This document shows, piece by piece, positions 47,122 to 60,697 of a DNA stretch of 64,000 nucleotides. Position numbers and translations under genes: made by a program. Numbering within the stretch: the first letter of the stretch is position 1; each line of letters begins with the position of its first letter. The notes under the pieces are model-generated. The model ran no database searches. It was not told the DNA's origin and was given only the letters and a program-made list of their open reading frames with translations. The stretch is from the NCBI RefSeq assembly GCF_907164915.1, contig NC_061867.1, positions 30,873,751 to 30,937,750 on the forward strand, given 5' to 3'. The DNA is from Impatiens glandulifera (taxonomy: Eukaryota > Streptophyta > Magnoliopsida > Ericales > Balsaminaceae).

Positions 47122-47419
47122 GAATCACTTTTTATTTTTAATAATATATTTAACATTTAGCAAATAATTGTTATTATGACTATGTAATTTGTTTTCTTTT
47201 CCGTACTTTGTTTACCGAATAACGCTATTAAGCAAATTCAATACTTTATTTATTTATTTATGTTTCTAAATTTTAAAATCATATATTTTGATTGTCCATC
47301 TATTGTTTTGAATTCATATTAACAGTCAAAACTTTTATACCATCTGAATTGAAAAATATATGATATATAGGGCATAATATATGATTTATTCAAATAATTC
47401 AAAATGTATTATTTAATGG

Positions 47420-48671
47420 TATGACTGCAAATGAGTCAAGCTACTCGTAAGCCGCTCGGTCAAATCTCGGCTTGAGCTTGACTTTGATCGAGCTCGAGCC
47501 GGCTCGTTTAAAATTCGAGTCGAGCTCGAGTTCATATAATGTTTGCTCGATGGCTTGTAGAGCTTTTTCGAGCCTAAGTATATAATATATATTTCTTTTT
47601 ATTTATTTAATATTAAAACTCAAATAATATATTTTTTCCTCATTTTCTCTTCAAAACCCATATGAAGGCCCACAATCCATATGTAAAACCCTAATTTTTA
47701 ACATATCTACGACTCTTCATCTAACCAAATCTTCTTCATCTAATCACCTCTTCTCTCATTCTTCATTCATTTTCTCTTCCATCTTCACCATTTCTAATCG
47801 CATCTTCTTTCATTCTTCCTTCATTTTGTCTTCCATCTTCACCATTTCTAATCGCCTTTTCTTTCATTCTTCCTTCATTTTCTCCCATCTTCACTATTTC
47901 TTTCCTCACTCTTCACCGTTCTTTCACTCTTAATCTTTTTTTCATTTATTCTTCACAATTTCTTTAGCTCTTAATATCTTATTCTTTAGTCTTCACATAT
48001 TTTTCACTCTTCATCTATTCATTTTTTTCTTTTTTTCGTCTTCACATCGATCTCATTCAGAAGAGACTTACATGTAATTAAAATTATTTACACTTTTATG
48101 ATAACTATTATTTTTGATTTTTTATTTAACTTTGTTTTTTTTTACTCTTAAGGAAATCCAACAAGTAAGAAAGGGAAAAAAAACTGTTTTATTGGTGAAC
48201 TCATTAATAAGGTAAGTCTTTGTTCATCTTTTTTTATGTATTAAAGAAATTTATGCTTATAAATTAAATAAATTATATATAATAAGAGTATATTATATAT
48301 AATATTGAAAGAGATAAAAAAAGATTAATATATTATACATAATAAAAATAATATTAAGATATAATAATTAGTTTAGTATAAAAAGAAATAAAAATGGTTA
48401 ATATTTTATTTATAATAAAAATGTATTAGTTCGAGTTCGAGTTCGAATCGAGTTCGAGTTCGAGCTCGAGCTCGAGTTTGAGCTTGAAAATTAAATTTTT
48501 GTTCAAGCTTTCGAATTGAGTCAAGCTTGTAGGTAATATAGTCGATTCGAACTCGAGCTCAAATTTATAAGCTCGTTCGAGCTCGAGTTCAAGTCGAGCT
48601 AATAAATACTTAATCGAGTCGAGCTCGAGCTTCAGCAAGTTTGAGCTCGACTCGGCTCATTTGCAGCCCTA
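47420..48671. mobile_element. Non-autonomous hAT transposon with GAGCTCGAGTTCGAG repeats
   Basis: Inverted ends TATGACTGCAAATGAG (47420) and CTCATTTGCAGCCCTA (to 48671) differ at two bases. The flanks TTTAATGG (47412-47419) and TTTAATGA (48672-48679) form an 8-base duplication with one mismatch; the empty site is TTTAATGG at 8257-8264. Both subterminal parts are built of GAGCTCGAGTTCGAG motifs, as in several plant hAT families. The middle is AT-rich with TTCATTCTTC repeats (47750-47880). No transposase; a Glu/Leu-repeat frame at 48426-48638 is a product of the TCGAG repeat. Confidence 0.88.
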
Positions 48672-48679
48672 TTTAATGA

Positions 48680-50424
48680 TTAATCAATTTTTATGATTAA
48701 TTTATATTTTTTCAAATTTACCAACTTGATTTTGTACAATTTTTTAATAAAATGATTTGTTTGAAATTAGTATTATATTAGTGTTTTTTTACTTAATTTT
48801 GTTTAATTAATATTTTAAAATTACTTTAAAACATTTTAAATATGAATTATTAGATTTATGAAATAAGATATTTAGATAATTATGAAATACATCCAATATA
48901 TAGGATGGAGTTGGATTTTAAAATTTTGAATTAGTTATAAGAGCACCATTAAGTTGACTTTTGAGAACTCAACAAATAATTGGGCTACGGGACACTCATT
49001 CTTACAAAACGCCAAATTCTAGGCCCAAAATAAAATAAAGTCCAGAAATCATTTTTATTCTTTGTTTCATTTATTTTTATGGACCTTAATTCATGTAATA
49101 ACATATAATAATAATTTATAAGTATTTAGTTGCATATAACTTAGACTACGTGAGATTTCTTTTCTTTTTTATTATTATTATCAACTAACATACAGTCAGC
49201 ATTTACACGAGTAATAATATAAAAAATCGTGAAAAAAAATTATGGTAAAAATGTGATATCATTTTTAATTTTATTTTTAACCGTATTAAATTTATGAGCG
49301 GGTCAACCCACAATCCGACCCAAATATCAATTTTTTCTCACATATATATATTCAAATTAACCATATCTCTCGACTTGATAATCCAAATACTTTAAAAATT
49401 AAGCATTATATATTATATTATATTATATATATATATATTAATTAGCTAGTTACAAAGTTAAATTTATATGGTTAAAATCTTATGCGTTCATTAAATTTTT
49501 CATTAAATTTGATGTTAAATTAAAAATATATAATTTTATTAGCCTAATTGGTTAAAGGACGGTACTTATTTTGTTATTTTGTAAGTTCGAAACATACCTA
49601 TAACCTTACACCTTTTTCTTTAAAATAAATTTTGATAGCAATATGAGAAGATTATGAAACATAACCTTACATCTTTTTATTTTTATTTATAAAAGATTTA
49701 TTTTATTTTATTATAAAAAATGTACAATTATGAGTGAGTATTATGCAAACATAATTAATAAATTTCAAGCAAACATTCATTCGATTTTATAAAAAAAAAC
49801 ATTATAAAGCAAAAATATATATTTTTTCAAACTCAAAGATGATTGTATATATTTTGTAACAATATTTATAACAACTTGTTTTCTACTTTTTTTTTTTCAA
49901 TTATTAAAAGAAATTTGATAGTCATTTTGACTAACTGAGTTTCAAAGAGATACAAGCGGGTAGTGCATGGATCGAGAGTAAAAATAATTGAGTTTTTGTT
50001 AGTGAGGTTCTTTTGCGTGTATGATATTTAGTTTAATCTTCGTGACAAGAGTTGTGATCCAAGTTTTCGATTTCATCTCTAGAGGAAGGTTAAGGGTTGA
50101 TCGATGTTTTTTGTTTAGCTATTTTTGTTTTTTCTTTATTTTTGTGAAAATTGAATTTTTTTAAACTTGTTTAGAATTAAATTATTAAAATATTTTTTAT
50201 TTTAAATTTTAACGTTATAAAACTAAATAAAAGATATTATAATATTTTGTAATTAATAAATTAACTAATGGTTGAAACATAGATGATGTGATGATATTTT
50301 TATAAAAAAATCTTAAAATATTATAAATAATTAATATATAATTAACCCATATATAAATTCAGTCAATATTCATCCTAAGAATTTACACAAAAAAAAAAAA
50401 CCTCTAACAACTCAAGGAAAAAAA
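48680..50424. other. Spacer and upstream region of LBD copy 6, no gene
   Basis: Collinear with 8265-11076. Lacks about 470 bases found at 9180-9900 in the first block. The conserved promoter block is at 49955-50060. Confidence 0.55.
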
Positions 50425-51690
50425 ATGAGCATCAATGACAATTCTCCCGCCGGAATCAGGGCATGCGGAGCCTACAAATTCTTGCGGAAGAAATGCCTTG
50501 AGGACTACATATTTGCACCTTACTTTAATTTCGGTTAAGGAACCGTCAATTTTGCGGTTGTTCATAAGATTTTCGGAGCGAGCAACGTTACAAAGCTTTT
50601 AACAATTATTCCAATCCACAAACGACTCGACACCGTTTCTACTTTAAACTACGAGGCTCATGCTCGTCTCCGAGATCATATTTATGGTGGCGTATCTCAG
50701 ATCCGTGATCTCCAAAATCAGGTACTTATGGATTTAGATATCAATCCTAACATGATTTAACATGAATTAATTAATCATGTCAATTAGAACAATAATTAGT
50801 TCAAATAATAAATTATGGTGTAATTATATAGTGATGTTATATGTATATTTAGTCTCGTGAAATAATACATTTCCTTAATGATTTTAAAAAAATTAATTTA
50901 AATCACTTAACTTCTTATCATCGTCAAAATTAATATTATAACATTTTGATTTTATTTGATTATTTTATCTTATAGACGTCACTTTCATAAATACATTATT
51001 AATTAAATTAATAATGAACAACTTTTTATATTAAAATACACATTACACGACAAAATAAAAATATATATATTATATTTAGATTATGGTAATATTTAAATTC
51101 AAAAATGAAGTCATCTACTTTTAAAATATATTTACTTCTCTCACAAATATTTTATTTTAATTTTAAAATTATAATTTATTTTTTGAAATAAACTAATACA
51201 GTATTATTGTTATTTAGACATTAACAAAATGTTTTTAACTTTCACTTATATGTATATATTTTAGTACTATTAGCTTGCCTCTTCTCTTAATTAACCAGCA
51301 ATGATATTTGTATAAATTCTTGTTAATTAGTATGCTTTTTATTTGATTTTAATTTTAAAATTTTTAATACATTTTGGTGGACATGAATTCTATATATAGG
51401 TGATCAATCTACAATGGGAGATTTCGTGCTTGCAAGCCCATGTATCCAGCCAGCCGCCACCTCAGCAACAACCGCCATCTTCTCTGTCCATGTCGGACTT
51501 CCCTTTTGCTGAAGCTGGCACCAATGACATGTCTGTACCTCTCTATGAGTTTGATCCAAATATTGGATCATCTCATCAGCAGGCCAATTCATGGGCAGAA
51601 AATCTGCAGCAATTCGATGAGTTGGGGAAGAGTTTGCCAGGGAATTATTGCTGGTCAGCCCGAAGCATGCCACCTGACCCCAATTCGTAA
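50425..51690 (+). pseudogene. LBD copy 6: zinc cysteines lost, early stop
   Basis: Exon 1 50425-50721 with intact splice donor, exon 2 51400-51690. Same length as copy 2, but two of the four zinc-block cysteines are Tyr (residues 17 and 28; TGT and TGC became TAC) and codon 38 is TAA (50536-50538) for GAA. Exon 2 stays open, though about 40 bases are deleted after NLQQFDEL and it ends RSMPPDPNS. Sister of copy 2 by collinearity. The order of damage is unknown. Confidence 0.85.
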
Positions 51691-51779
51691 TATTAAGCAA
51701 ACTCATTGATTTATATTATAATATTTTTTTAAGCATATATTATAATATTAAGCATGCCACCTGCCCGAAGCATGCCCGA

Positions 51780-51860
51780 AGCATACTTGAATGATAATAT
51801 TTTTTTTTCGGACTTTTAGTACTTTCTTCATTAAATAAGCAAACTCAGTACTTTATTTAT
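51780..51860. other. Empty site corresponding to the CACTA insertion
   Basis: TTCGGACTTTTAGTACTTTCTTC-type sequence here equals TTCCGGATTTTCA plus GTACTTTCTTC around the CACTA with one target copy removed. It confirms both borders. Confidence 0.85.
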
Positions 51861-52385
51861 TTATTTTATTTTAAAATTTTCATATATTCTGTTTGTTACA
51901 TGTCATTCTACATTTGGGTTTTAAAAATATGTATATATATGTTTGTATATTAGGGAACATATAGGGAACGTATTGTTCGATATGAAAACTCATTCATTAG
52001 GAATATGGGTTATAAATTAAAATTTAGTGGTTTGAAAAGTTGTATATGTATTTTTTGAAGCAATGTAACTTCCTTTGGAATTGAGAAATTATTATTTTTC
52101 TATTTAAAAATTTAAATTTATAAAATAAAATATAAGATATAATTATATTCTTTTAATTAATAAATTATTTAATTGTTAAAATATAGATGATTTGATAATA
52201 TATTTTAATGAATCACTCCAAAGAAAAATATAAATAATATTATTTTATTTCCTATTACTCCACTTTACAAAAATAAGAACTTTACCCACCCTCGTCAATC
52301 TAAATAAAACACACTTATAAATTCAATTATTGTTATCTGAAGTTTTTACCAAAAAATACCTCGTCTCAAAGAAAAAAAATCAATA
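51861..52385. other. Spacer between LBD copies 6 and 7, no gene
   Basis: Collinear with 23260-23850; ends in a degraded LBD promoter and A-rich leader. Confidence 0.55.
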
Positions 52386-53770
52386 ATGAGCATCAATGTC
52401 ATTTCTTGTGACGAAATCATTATCGGCCTGAAAAAAATCATTAATGAGCATCAAGGCCAATTCCTTGCAAAAACAGATGACTAGATGACTACATATTCAC
52501 ATATTCACACTGTACTTTGATTCCGATCAAATAATCTCAATTTCGCGTCTGTTTATAAGATTTTTGGAGCGAGTAATATTTCAGAGCTTCTAACTAATAT
52601 CTTGATAAAGAACGAATTGATACCATTTTCACTTTATACTTGAAGGCTCATATCTTTCATATCCTATATATGGTTGTACTCCAAAATGGTATGTATATAA
52701 TTTATTATGAATTAATTAATCACTAAAACTAGGAAAAAAATCAAAAATATAATTATATAAAATCTTCTAAAAATATATTTTGGTGTAATTAAGGAGTATA
52801 AAATTAAGGAGGAACTATTAAAAAAAAGAATTTGTGGCCACAAAATTAAAATATATTAATACTAATCATAATTTTAACAAAATATAAAATAAATTTATAA
52901 TTAAGATATCTACTTATAAAAAATTCATAATATACATAAAAATATTAATATAATTATGATAAAAATATATTAATTGATTTATAATATATATATTTATTAT
53001 TTAATTAAATGTTTTTGATGAATTTAAAAATTTAGATTCTTTATAAGTGGGGTTATGAAATGCCTTACCTTTGTATTGATTACATATTGATATTCTTTAT
53101 ATGTATGTTTGGTGTAGGAAAAATGGTTTTAAAATTTGTATGAATTCATGTTGGTTTGGTTTATTTTGTGAAATAATGTTTTGTCTGCTTAGATTATTGG
53201 TTATCTTCGTTTCTTGATAATAATGTAGTGTACAAATGTCGTATATAAATATCTTGATATTATCTTTAACGTTAATATTTTTCTTTAACTTAACTTTTAG
53301 TTAATATAATAATATTTTGATTTTATTTATTTTTTTATTTATGATGAGATAATCATATTATTAATTAAAGAATATTTTTTATAAGAAAATAGTTTAAAAT
53401 TTAAAATTCAGATGAAGACAAAATAAAAAATATTATATTAAATTATGGTAATATTTGAATTAAAAAAAAATGAAGTCATCCCACTTTAAGAAAGCTTCTC
53501 TATTGTATATTTTATATTTTATTTTAAAATTATAATTAATTTTTTTTTAAAATAAACTAACACAATATTGATATTATTCAACATTAATAAACCCTTTTTA
53601 TCTTTCATATATTTATATTATTATATATAAACAAGCAATTATATTATTAAAACTTTTGGTTAAATAGTATGATTTTGAGTTGATTTAAATTTTTAATACA
53701 TTTTTATGGACATGATATTTTTTCTCTTCCACTCAAGACATGTCACCTCTTAGAGTTTGATCGATCATAT
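52386..53770 (+). pseudogene. LBD copy 7, pseudogene (sister of copy 3)
   Basis: Starts ATGAGCATCAATGTC; carries the same internal duplication and loss of the Cys block as copy 3. Exon 1 ends at 52688 before GTATGT. It keeps more of the GAS block than copy 3 (FWSE.. replaced by IFGASNISELLTNI-like sequence, frame broken). Only GACATGTCACCTCTTAGAG near 53738 recalls exon 2. An extra ACATATTC direct repeat (52490-52507) sits where copy 3 has the solo LTR. Confidence 0.8.
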
Positions 53771-55459
53771 GTGGAATTTGGTAGAAAAAAAACAATTTCA
53801 TGACTATGCTAATTTGTTTTCTTTTCCCTAATTTGTTTATTGAATAAAGTTGTTAAGCAAATTCAATACTTCATTTGAATAAAGCTGTTAATTAAGCTGT
53901 TTATCTTAGTTTGAAAATTTCATTTATTTTGATTGTATTGTGCCATTATACTTGTAGTGTATCACTCTAATAAAATTAGTTAGGGTTTTGAAAAGTAATA
54001 TCGACATGTTTAGAAGTTTTGTGCCTTGTTCTTGCAATGGCAGTTCTAATCATTTCCTTATAAATTCTAATTTATTGGTAATATCAGCCTATTTTGAATG
54101 ATCTCGTGTTTTCTGAATTAGTGTCTTTAGTACAGGATGAGTTTAAGAGTGAAATTTTGAATTAATTCGAACAATAAAACATTTATATAGACCATTATGA
54201 ATTAAAAAAAAAACATTTGATCTATGTTAGAGGTATGATATAAGATATATATTCAAATAATTAAATTAATATGATTTATATTCGAAATATATTAATTAAT
54301 CTTATGATTAATATATGTTTTTTCAAATTTATCAACTTAATTTTTACATTTATTATTTAATAAAAATATTAGTTTGGAATTGGTATTATATTTCTATTAT
54401 TTTATTTGATTTTGTTTAATTAATTATTTTAAAATTAATTTAAAAAATGTTAGAATATGAATTATTAGATATATAAAATTATGCACCGATCTAAGGTTTA
54501 AAGGTTTAAAATAAAATAAATTCCTAACAATAATTCCTATTATTTCTTTCTTCTTTTCCTATGCACCTTAATCCATTTATAAAATATTATAATCAATTAT
54601 AAGTATTTAGTTGCATATAAATGTAGGATTTCTTCTCTTTTTCACTATTACTAAATTCTTAAATTTAATTTTATAATAAAAGGATAATAACTTTATTTTG
54701 AAGATGACTATTTAACTAAAAATCATTTTATAAACATAAATTATATTACTATAAAAATTATTAAAATTTTACGATTTTATAAGTATTTTCTGATTTAAAC
54801 AAACTCTTAAACTAGTCACATTCTTATGATTTTAAATTAAAAAAAAATATTTATTGAAATAAATGAATTAATCTAATTAATTTTATAAATATAATTTCTT
54901 TATAATTTCATTACTTATTATTATTTTAATTAATTTTACTTAATTATGTAAAATTTTAAATTATCAAGGTATAAAACTTATTAATTATATAATAATAATA
55001 TATAACTAATATTTGTTTTAAAGTAAACTTTCACAATTTGAAGTAACTTTCAATTTTACTAATTTATCATTTATCAACTATTTTAAAATTTTACGATTTT
55101 ACGAGTTTATAAATAATTTCGATTTAACGATTTTATATAATTTTACGTTTAAAAAAAATTATATTTAATAATTAAAAAAAAATTTATTATTTATTCAAAT
55201 AAATAAATGAATATAATTAATTTTGTAAGTATAAATTTTTATAATGTTATTTATTTTTTATTATTTTTTAATTTGTTTTATATTTAAATATATAATTTTT
55301 TTAAGTTGGTTAAGTATAAAATACTTTATTATATATATAAATAATAATAATATATAACATTAGTTTATATCCTCTCAATTTAATTTAATTGTAACAACTT
55401 AACATTAGTTTATTACCTCTCAATTTAATTTAATTTAGTGTGATAGTAAATTATAAGAG
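53771..55459. other. 3' spacer of LBD copy 7, no gene
   Basis: Very AT-rich (many runs of TTTTA/TAAAA). Collinear with 27011-27845 at first; uninterrupted at about 54565 where the LINE begins in the other block. Confidence 0.5.
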
Positions 55460-56560
55460 TAATGCCTTGTTTCATTTTAAGTTTAGTTCTAAACAAAATC
55501 ATATTTCTATTATCATTTTATTTGTTTATTTTTTGTTAATATATTAGTATTGAAATTATTTACAATAGTTATTAAATTTTACATAACGATTAGAGAAATT
55601 TTTGAGCTAATTAATTATAATTTTTTATTTTTTTTTATTTTGAATCATGTTTTCATGTTATTTTTTGTCGTTATGTTATGGTTATACGGTTTTATATTTT
55701 AAATTGTATATAATACTCAATTTTTACCCTGATTTATAATTTTAAAATAATCTTGAGTCAATATAATTTTTAATTTTAAAACATCTCATTGCACGCGATT
55801 AAAATTAAATAATTAATTCGAAAATGATTTGGTATCGGTCGAATTATAAAATAATTAAAATTCAAAAATATTTTCAAATAAAACAAAAACTTCACAATAA
55901 ATCAATATATACATAAATAGGTTAAATTAAATATATGATTATTAGGATTGTTTTGCATGTTGACTGAACCATGACTGGCGACCATTGTATCTGGAGAACG
56001 GTCGCGTTCCACCCAAACCTGGGTCCAACCTCCATACGGAAAGCCACGCCACAAGCCAATACTCATGAATTAGACCCAAGCACGTTGTGTGTGAAGGGTC
56101 AACAGGCATAGAGAAAACCAATCATCACTCATCGTCGTCGCACATTTGCATTGGAGGAAGGCCTAAAAAGACAAAATTAGCGTCATTTTAGCCCTAGTTG
56201 CATGGACTCATTTGAAAATCTACATAAATAATATCTCAATGGTTAGTGAACCAAATGAGTTTATTCAAATGGGGAAATGACCCATGATCATGATTTTTTC
56301 CCTACGATGAATGCCATCTACTAAAAATTGAAACCGACACTCGACGTGTTCGAGGTCGTGCTGCCTATAAAAGCTTCATATGACTTTTATAAAGGGGAGG
56401 AAAACAGAGAAGAAAGACAACTCAAAAAAAAATTGGCAATTAAAGCACCTCGAAAGCTCTATTCGATAGTAGGGGTCATTGAAGATTATTCCTAAGCCTA
56501 CTTAGAAACAATGTAAGTAATTGAATCATCTCCAATAAGCTTGTAGCATTCGAATTTTGG
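55460..56560 (+). mobile_element. LTR-like repeat, copy E
   Basis: Related to copy D across 55540-56230, and starts with the GCCTTGTTTCATTTTAAGTT block that copy B has at 3545. Contains CTATAAAAG at 56365-56373, a plausible TATA box, about 150 bases before a GTAAGTAATTG stretch. No coding region and no TSD found. Confidence 0.45.
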
Positions 56561-58029
56561 AAAAAAACAATTTCAACACAATATGTGATTCTCGTGTTCT
56601 AACTTATCATAGTCCGATTATACTTTCTTTAAATTCTACATAACTAATGTAACTTATTTGAGTTGGTTTGATTGATTAAAACAAAATAAAAACGCTCAAA
56701 TTCTATTTAATTTTTTTTGGAAGTTTCAGTTTCAAGTTGTGTTCTCAACCTCGGTGTAGCTGTGTTCCTTATAAATCTTAATGTTCCTACAATTATTAAT
56801 TAATCTTATTATTATTTTATGTTTTTATTCAAAATTTTCAACTTTATTTTTAAGGTTTGTAATAAAACGATTTCTTTGAAATTGGCATTATATTGGTGTG
56901 TTTGTAATTGATTTTGTATAATTAATTGTTTTAGATTACTTTAAACATTTTGAATATGAATTATTAGATATATAGAATAAGATATCCAAACAATTATTTA
57001 ACCGACATATTGTATTATACATTCAATCTGTTGGATATAAGGTCAAGTTCAGATTTAGAAATTTGATTAAACAAAGAGAAAGAGAAGTGCTTGTACAAGT
57101 ATACTCTAGAATAAACCTAACCAATAATATTCTTATAATACTAAATAATATACCCAAAATAATATAAAGTTCATCCCAGTCTCCAATAATCATTTATCAT
57201 TTTTTTCTTTAACACCTTGATTAGATAAACTCTTAAATTAGTCAAATTCTTAAAATTTTATATTTACGATATTAAAATTTTACGAATAAATTATATTTAT
57301 AAATTAAATAAATTATTATTTATTAAAATAAATTATTATTTATTTAAATAAATAAATTGATGTAAATTTAAAAAATATAATTTCTTTATAACGTTATTTA
57401 CTTATTATTATTTTAAATTATTTTATACTTAATTATATATAAATTTTTAAATGATTAACATATAAAATTATTAATTATATACATATAAAAATAATAATAA
57501 TATATAACTAATTTTTTAAATTAAATTTATAAGATTTGAAGTATCTCTCAATTCTACTAATTTACCATTAACCAACTATTTTAAAAATAAATTCTCAATT
57601 CTTAAGTTACTTGAATAGGACAATCCAAAATATAACTTTATTTAAATTATAACTTTTTAATTAGCTAATATCTAGATAATTAGTTCAATTATTTGCTTGG
57701 CAGGATTGAGTTTATGCCTTTATAGATTAAATCATCTCATGGGCTTTTAAGAACATAAGGCACATTGTTATTTGAGAAGTTAAATTCTTCATTTTGCCTC
57801 CAATTTAACAACTTAGCAATAATTTATTTACCTCTCAATTTTTTTAAATAAATTATCTTTAATTTAGTTAAAAAATTATAATTTTATAAAAAAAAAGAAG
57901 TTTTTCCAGTAATGCTGGAACATACAAGAAAAACGATAACGAAAAATAAAATTCTCAACATTGTTTTGCTACTCAATTTTCGGGTTTATCAGCACTGCGA
58001 CAAATGAACTAAACTTTAAAGTGATGGTG
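56561..58029. other. LBD-unit spacer remnants, no gene
   Basis: 56800-57010 resembles the 3' flank of the other LBD units, and 57690-57850 matches 3370-3530 (TTTGCTTGGCAGG..). Indicates an eighth LBD unit that lost its gene, or the edge of the array. Confidence 0.45.
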
Positions 58030-59150
58030 ACAAAACATAATTTATTTAATATCTTATATAACAGGTGTGCAGCTCCAATGACTTTTTTTGTACATCAAGA
58101 ATGAGAGAGACTACATTTTTGGCATTTGAATCGAAAATGACATTGTGCCATTGATTGTCCACAACACACCACATCGCTTGATGAATTTCTATGGCCTCAC
58201 CACAATAGAATTAAGGCATTTGAAATTATGGCCAACTATGACAAGTTTCCCTATATGCTCCTCAATAATGATTTCGGAAGATGCCTTGGATCTGCCTTCA
58301 TGTAATAAGCATCAAAGTTGATATTTATCTAGTTAGTGTCCGACAGTATCCAACACACAACAACTTTTGGGAAGTTTCAATTGATAAACACCTTCATCAT
58401 TTCTGTAATTAAAATAGTCTCAAATATCATTCATAATAGGAGAAACTAAATAGTGACCATGTAGCAAGATTTTCTTAGCACAATAACAATGAGTGTTCAA
58501 CCGTTTAACAAAATAGAAGAACACCTATGATAATAGGGGATGACGAGATTTATTGTCAAAAATAATTCTCAAGAGTAGGATGAGCATTATAGCAAGTTTT
58601 CTGAAATTCCTAATTTTTGGTGGACATTCTAAACTCCAAATAAACTTCCAAAGTCTAGGGTGCACTTGAGATGAGGATGAAGATGGGGTATTGATCTAGA
58701 AGATTTATGACTTTGAGTGCAAATCTAAATCCATAACTCACTTAATACATTTAATTGGAATTGTCATTCCATATGTTTGAAGATCCAACACACTAATTTG
58801 GAGCTTAAGAATACAATCTATGAGTGTTTTACCAAATATTTCATGTAAAATAATTGTATCCCGATGTTTTGAGTGATTAATAACACGACTAAAAAATAAA
58901 GGTTCATATGTTATACTTGGGATAAGGTTCCTAAAACTTTTACAATTAAAACACACTACAATTATCATTCCAAAAAGAAATAGATAATCCATCAATGATT
59001 TGTCAATGTTTATTGTCTATGGAAAGTCTCTTCCTAGGAGGATACTAGACAAACACCAAGAGCTACCAATTTTTTTCAATATGTCAATGAACATATTTTT
59101 TCCTGGTTAGATTTACACCAAAATGCAGTGATTTGTGAATGAATCAATTG
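58030..59150 (-). pseudogene. Decayed LINE 3' part (zf-RVT and RNase H-like)
   Basis: On the minus strand, near 58975-58990, GLSISFWNDN recalls the conserved 'IGDGxSIxFWxDxW' signature near the end of plant LINE ORF2 proteins. Further down (58060-58200), EAIEIHQAMWCVVDNQWHNV and FDSNAKNVVSLILDV follow the LINE RNase H order. Frames are broken throughout. The fragment lies next to the SIRE-like LTR but outside it. Confidence 0.45.
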
Positions 59151-59323
59151 ATTAATTGCTTAGGAAGCTTAAAGAAGTGTTCAAAGTCTTAATGAGAATA
59201 TCTTTCCCAACTTGACTAAGAAGGTAACTTTCTAGACTACTAATTTTGAAATAACCATATTTTAGTTTTCCTAACAATTCATGTTTTAAAACACCCAATA
59301 CAAATGAATACTAAGATACTGAC

Positions 59324-60658
59324 TGTTAGATAAAATAAGACCGGTTCAAATAAACCTAACTTAAATAAACTTTCCATGCAGGAACAAGGAACCGAACCGG
59401 AACCGGCTAAAGAAAACTAACCGGTCAAGCTACCAAACCGATCAAGAATACTTGGAACGTGACCGCACAAAGAAAGGATCGGCCAAAGCTTAAAACCGGA
59501 ATCATCAAATAGCCGTTCATCCAAAAGACAGAGGAATAACCGGAAGAAGTCCGGTTACATCACTCATACCAAAAGCCTTTCGGCTAAGTCAAGCGGCCGA
59601 CCAGTACAAGAAGACAATTTGGGTATCTGTTGAGAATGATACCAAAGGAACAGACTGAATACTTCCATATCCATGCAAGTCTGAGGAAAGACTGTAGGCT
59701 GCAGAAAAACAGTACTACCGGATCCTTCCACTTCGGGATAAGCCAGAAAGGAAATCTTCCAAGTACAGACAACTGTCCAACAGACAGTGCCTACATCAAG
59801 TAAAAGACAAACCCGACAGGTTTGTCTTACTCACCGGAAGAAACAGACCGACAGGTCTGAGACAGAACACCAGGTCTGAGGTTGACCATCAGGTCTGAGG
59901 AAGCGACCGCAGGTCTGAACCTCTGAAACACTAAATCACTGCACCTCTGCTCAGCCAATCAGATTCAAGGAAGTGAAATATGACCGTTGGCATATTTCAC
60001 CTATAAAATGAGGCAGTTGCAGAAGAGTAAATGTGGGACAACAGTGTGATATTGAGATATTAAGAGACACATTATTGAGATAACGAGCGCTAAGAGCATT
60101 TACTACAAGTGATAAGAGTGTGCTGTTTTAGAAAGCCTAAGTGTTGAAAGTTAAAGTGTGTTTTACAATTTCGGTGTAAATTGTAAGAGTGTTATCGAGC
60201 AGGAAATAAGTCTCGATCGGCTTGTACTTGTATTCCTTAGTGAATATCCTTCTCGCCGTTTCGAGAGGAAGGGGTGACGTAGGAGTTTTATCTCCGAACA
60301 TCCATAAAATCTGTCTTGTTATTTACTTTCTGCCGGCTTCATTATCTAACCGACTAACTTAACCACACCGCTCTAAACCGACTCTATACTAACCATACCG
60401 AATATCCAGATTACCGAAACCGACCCACCATTTCCAAATCTCTATCATCCGAAACCGGCCTTGTCTATCAAACAAGTGTGCTGCTTCAACCTGAAAGCAA
60501 ACCTCTTCCGCGCTTGAACCTAGTTCAAGGGTTTGTGACAGGTTGTGTAGTATTGAAACCCCGGTGTTAATCTTTAACCATATTAATCACCACCCTACGA
60601 GTGAGAACCGCTAACCGGTCCAACCCCCGGTTCACCAGCGGCGATCTAGATCCTAACA
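59324..60658 (+). mobile_element. 5' LTR of a SIRE-like copia element, 1,335 bp
   Basis: Starts TGTTAGAT and ends ATCCTAACA, so its tips form TGTTAG/CTAACA inverted repeats. Two bases later comes the initiator tRNA-Met primer site. TATAAAAT at 60002-60009 is the likely promoter. A short CAGGTCTGAGG tandem repeat lies at 59830-59900. Left flank 59319-59323 is CTGAC, to be compared with the far end outside the window. Similar in its last 400 bases to the solo LTR at 23964. Confidence 0.9.
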
Positions 60659-60660
60659 AT

Positions 60661-60672
60661 TGGTATCAGAGC
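60661..60672 (+). other. Primer-binding site for initiator tRNA-Met
   Basis: TGGTATCAGAGC, two bases after the LTR. Confidence 0.92.
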
Positions 60673-60697
60673 AGGTAATTTTAATACTCAAGCAAGC

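Noticed and set aside
48426..48638. Leu/Glu-repeat protein of 70 aa
   Set aside because: Comes from the TCGAG-rich arm of the hAT element.
52490..52507. ACATATTC direct repeat in LBD copy 7 as a transposon footprint
   Set aside because: It sits where copy 3 has the solo LTR, but LTR elements do not excise; simple slippage is enough.
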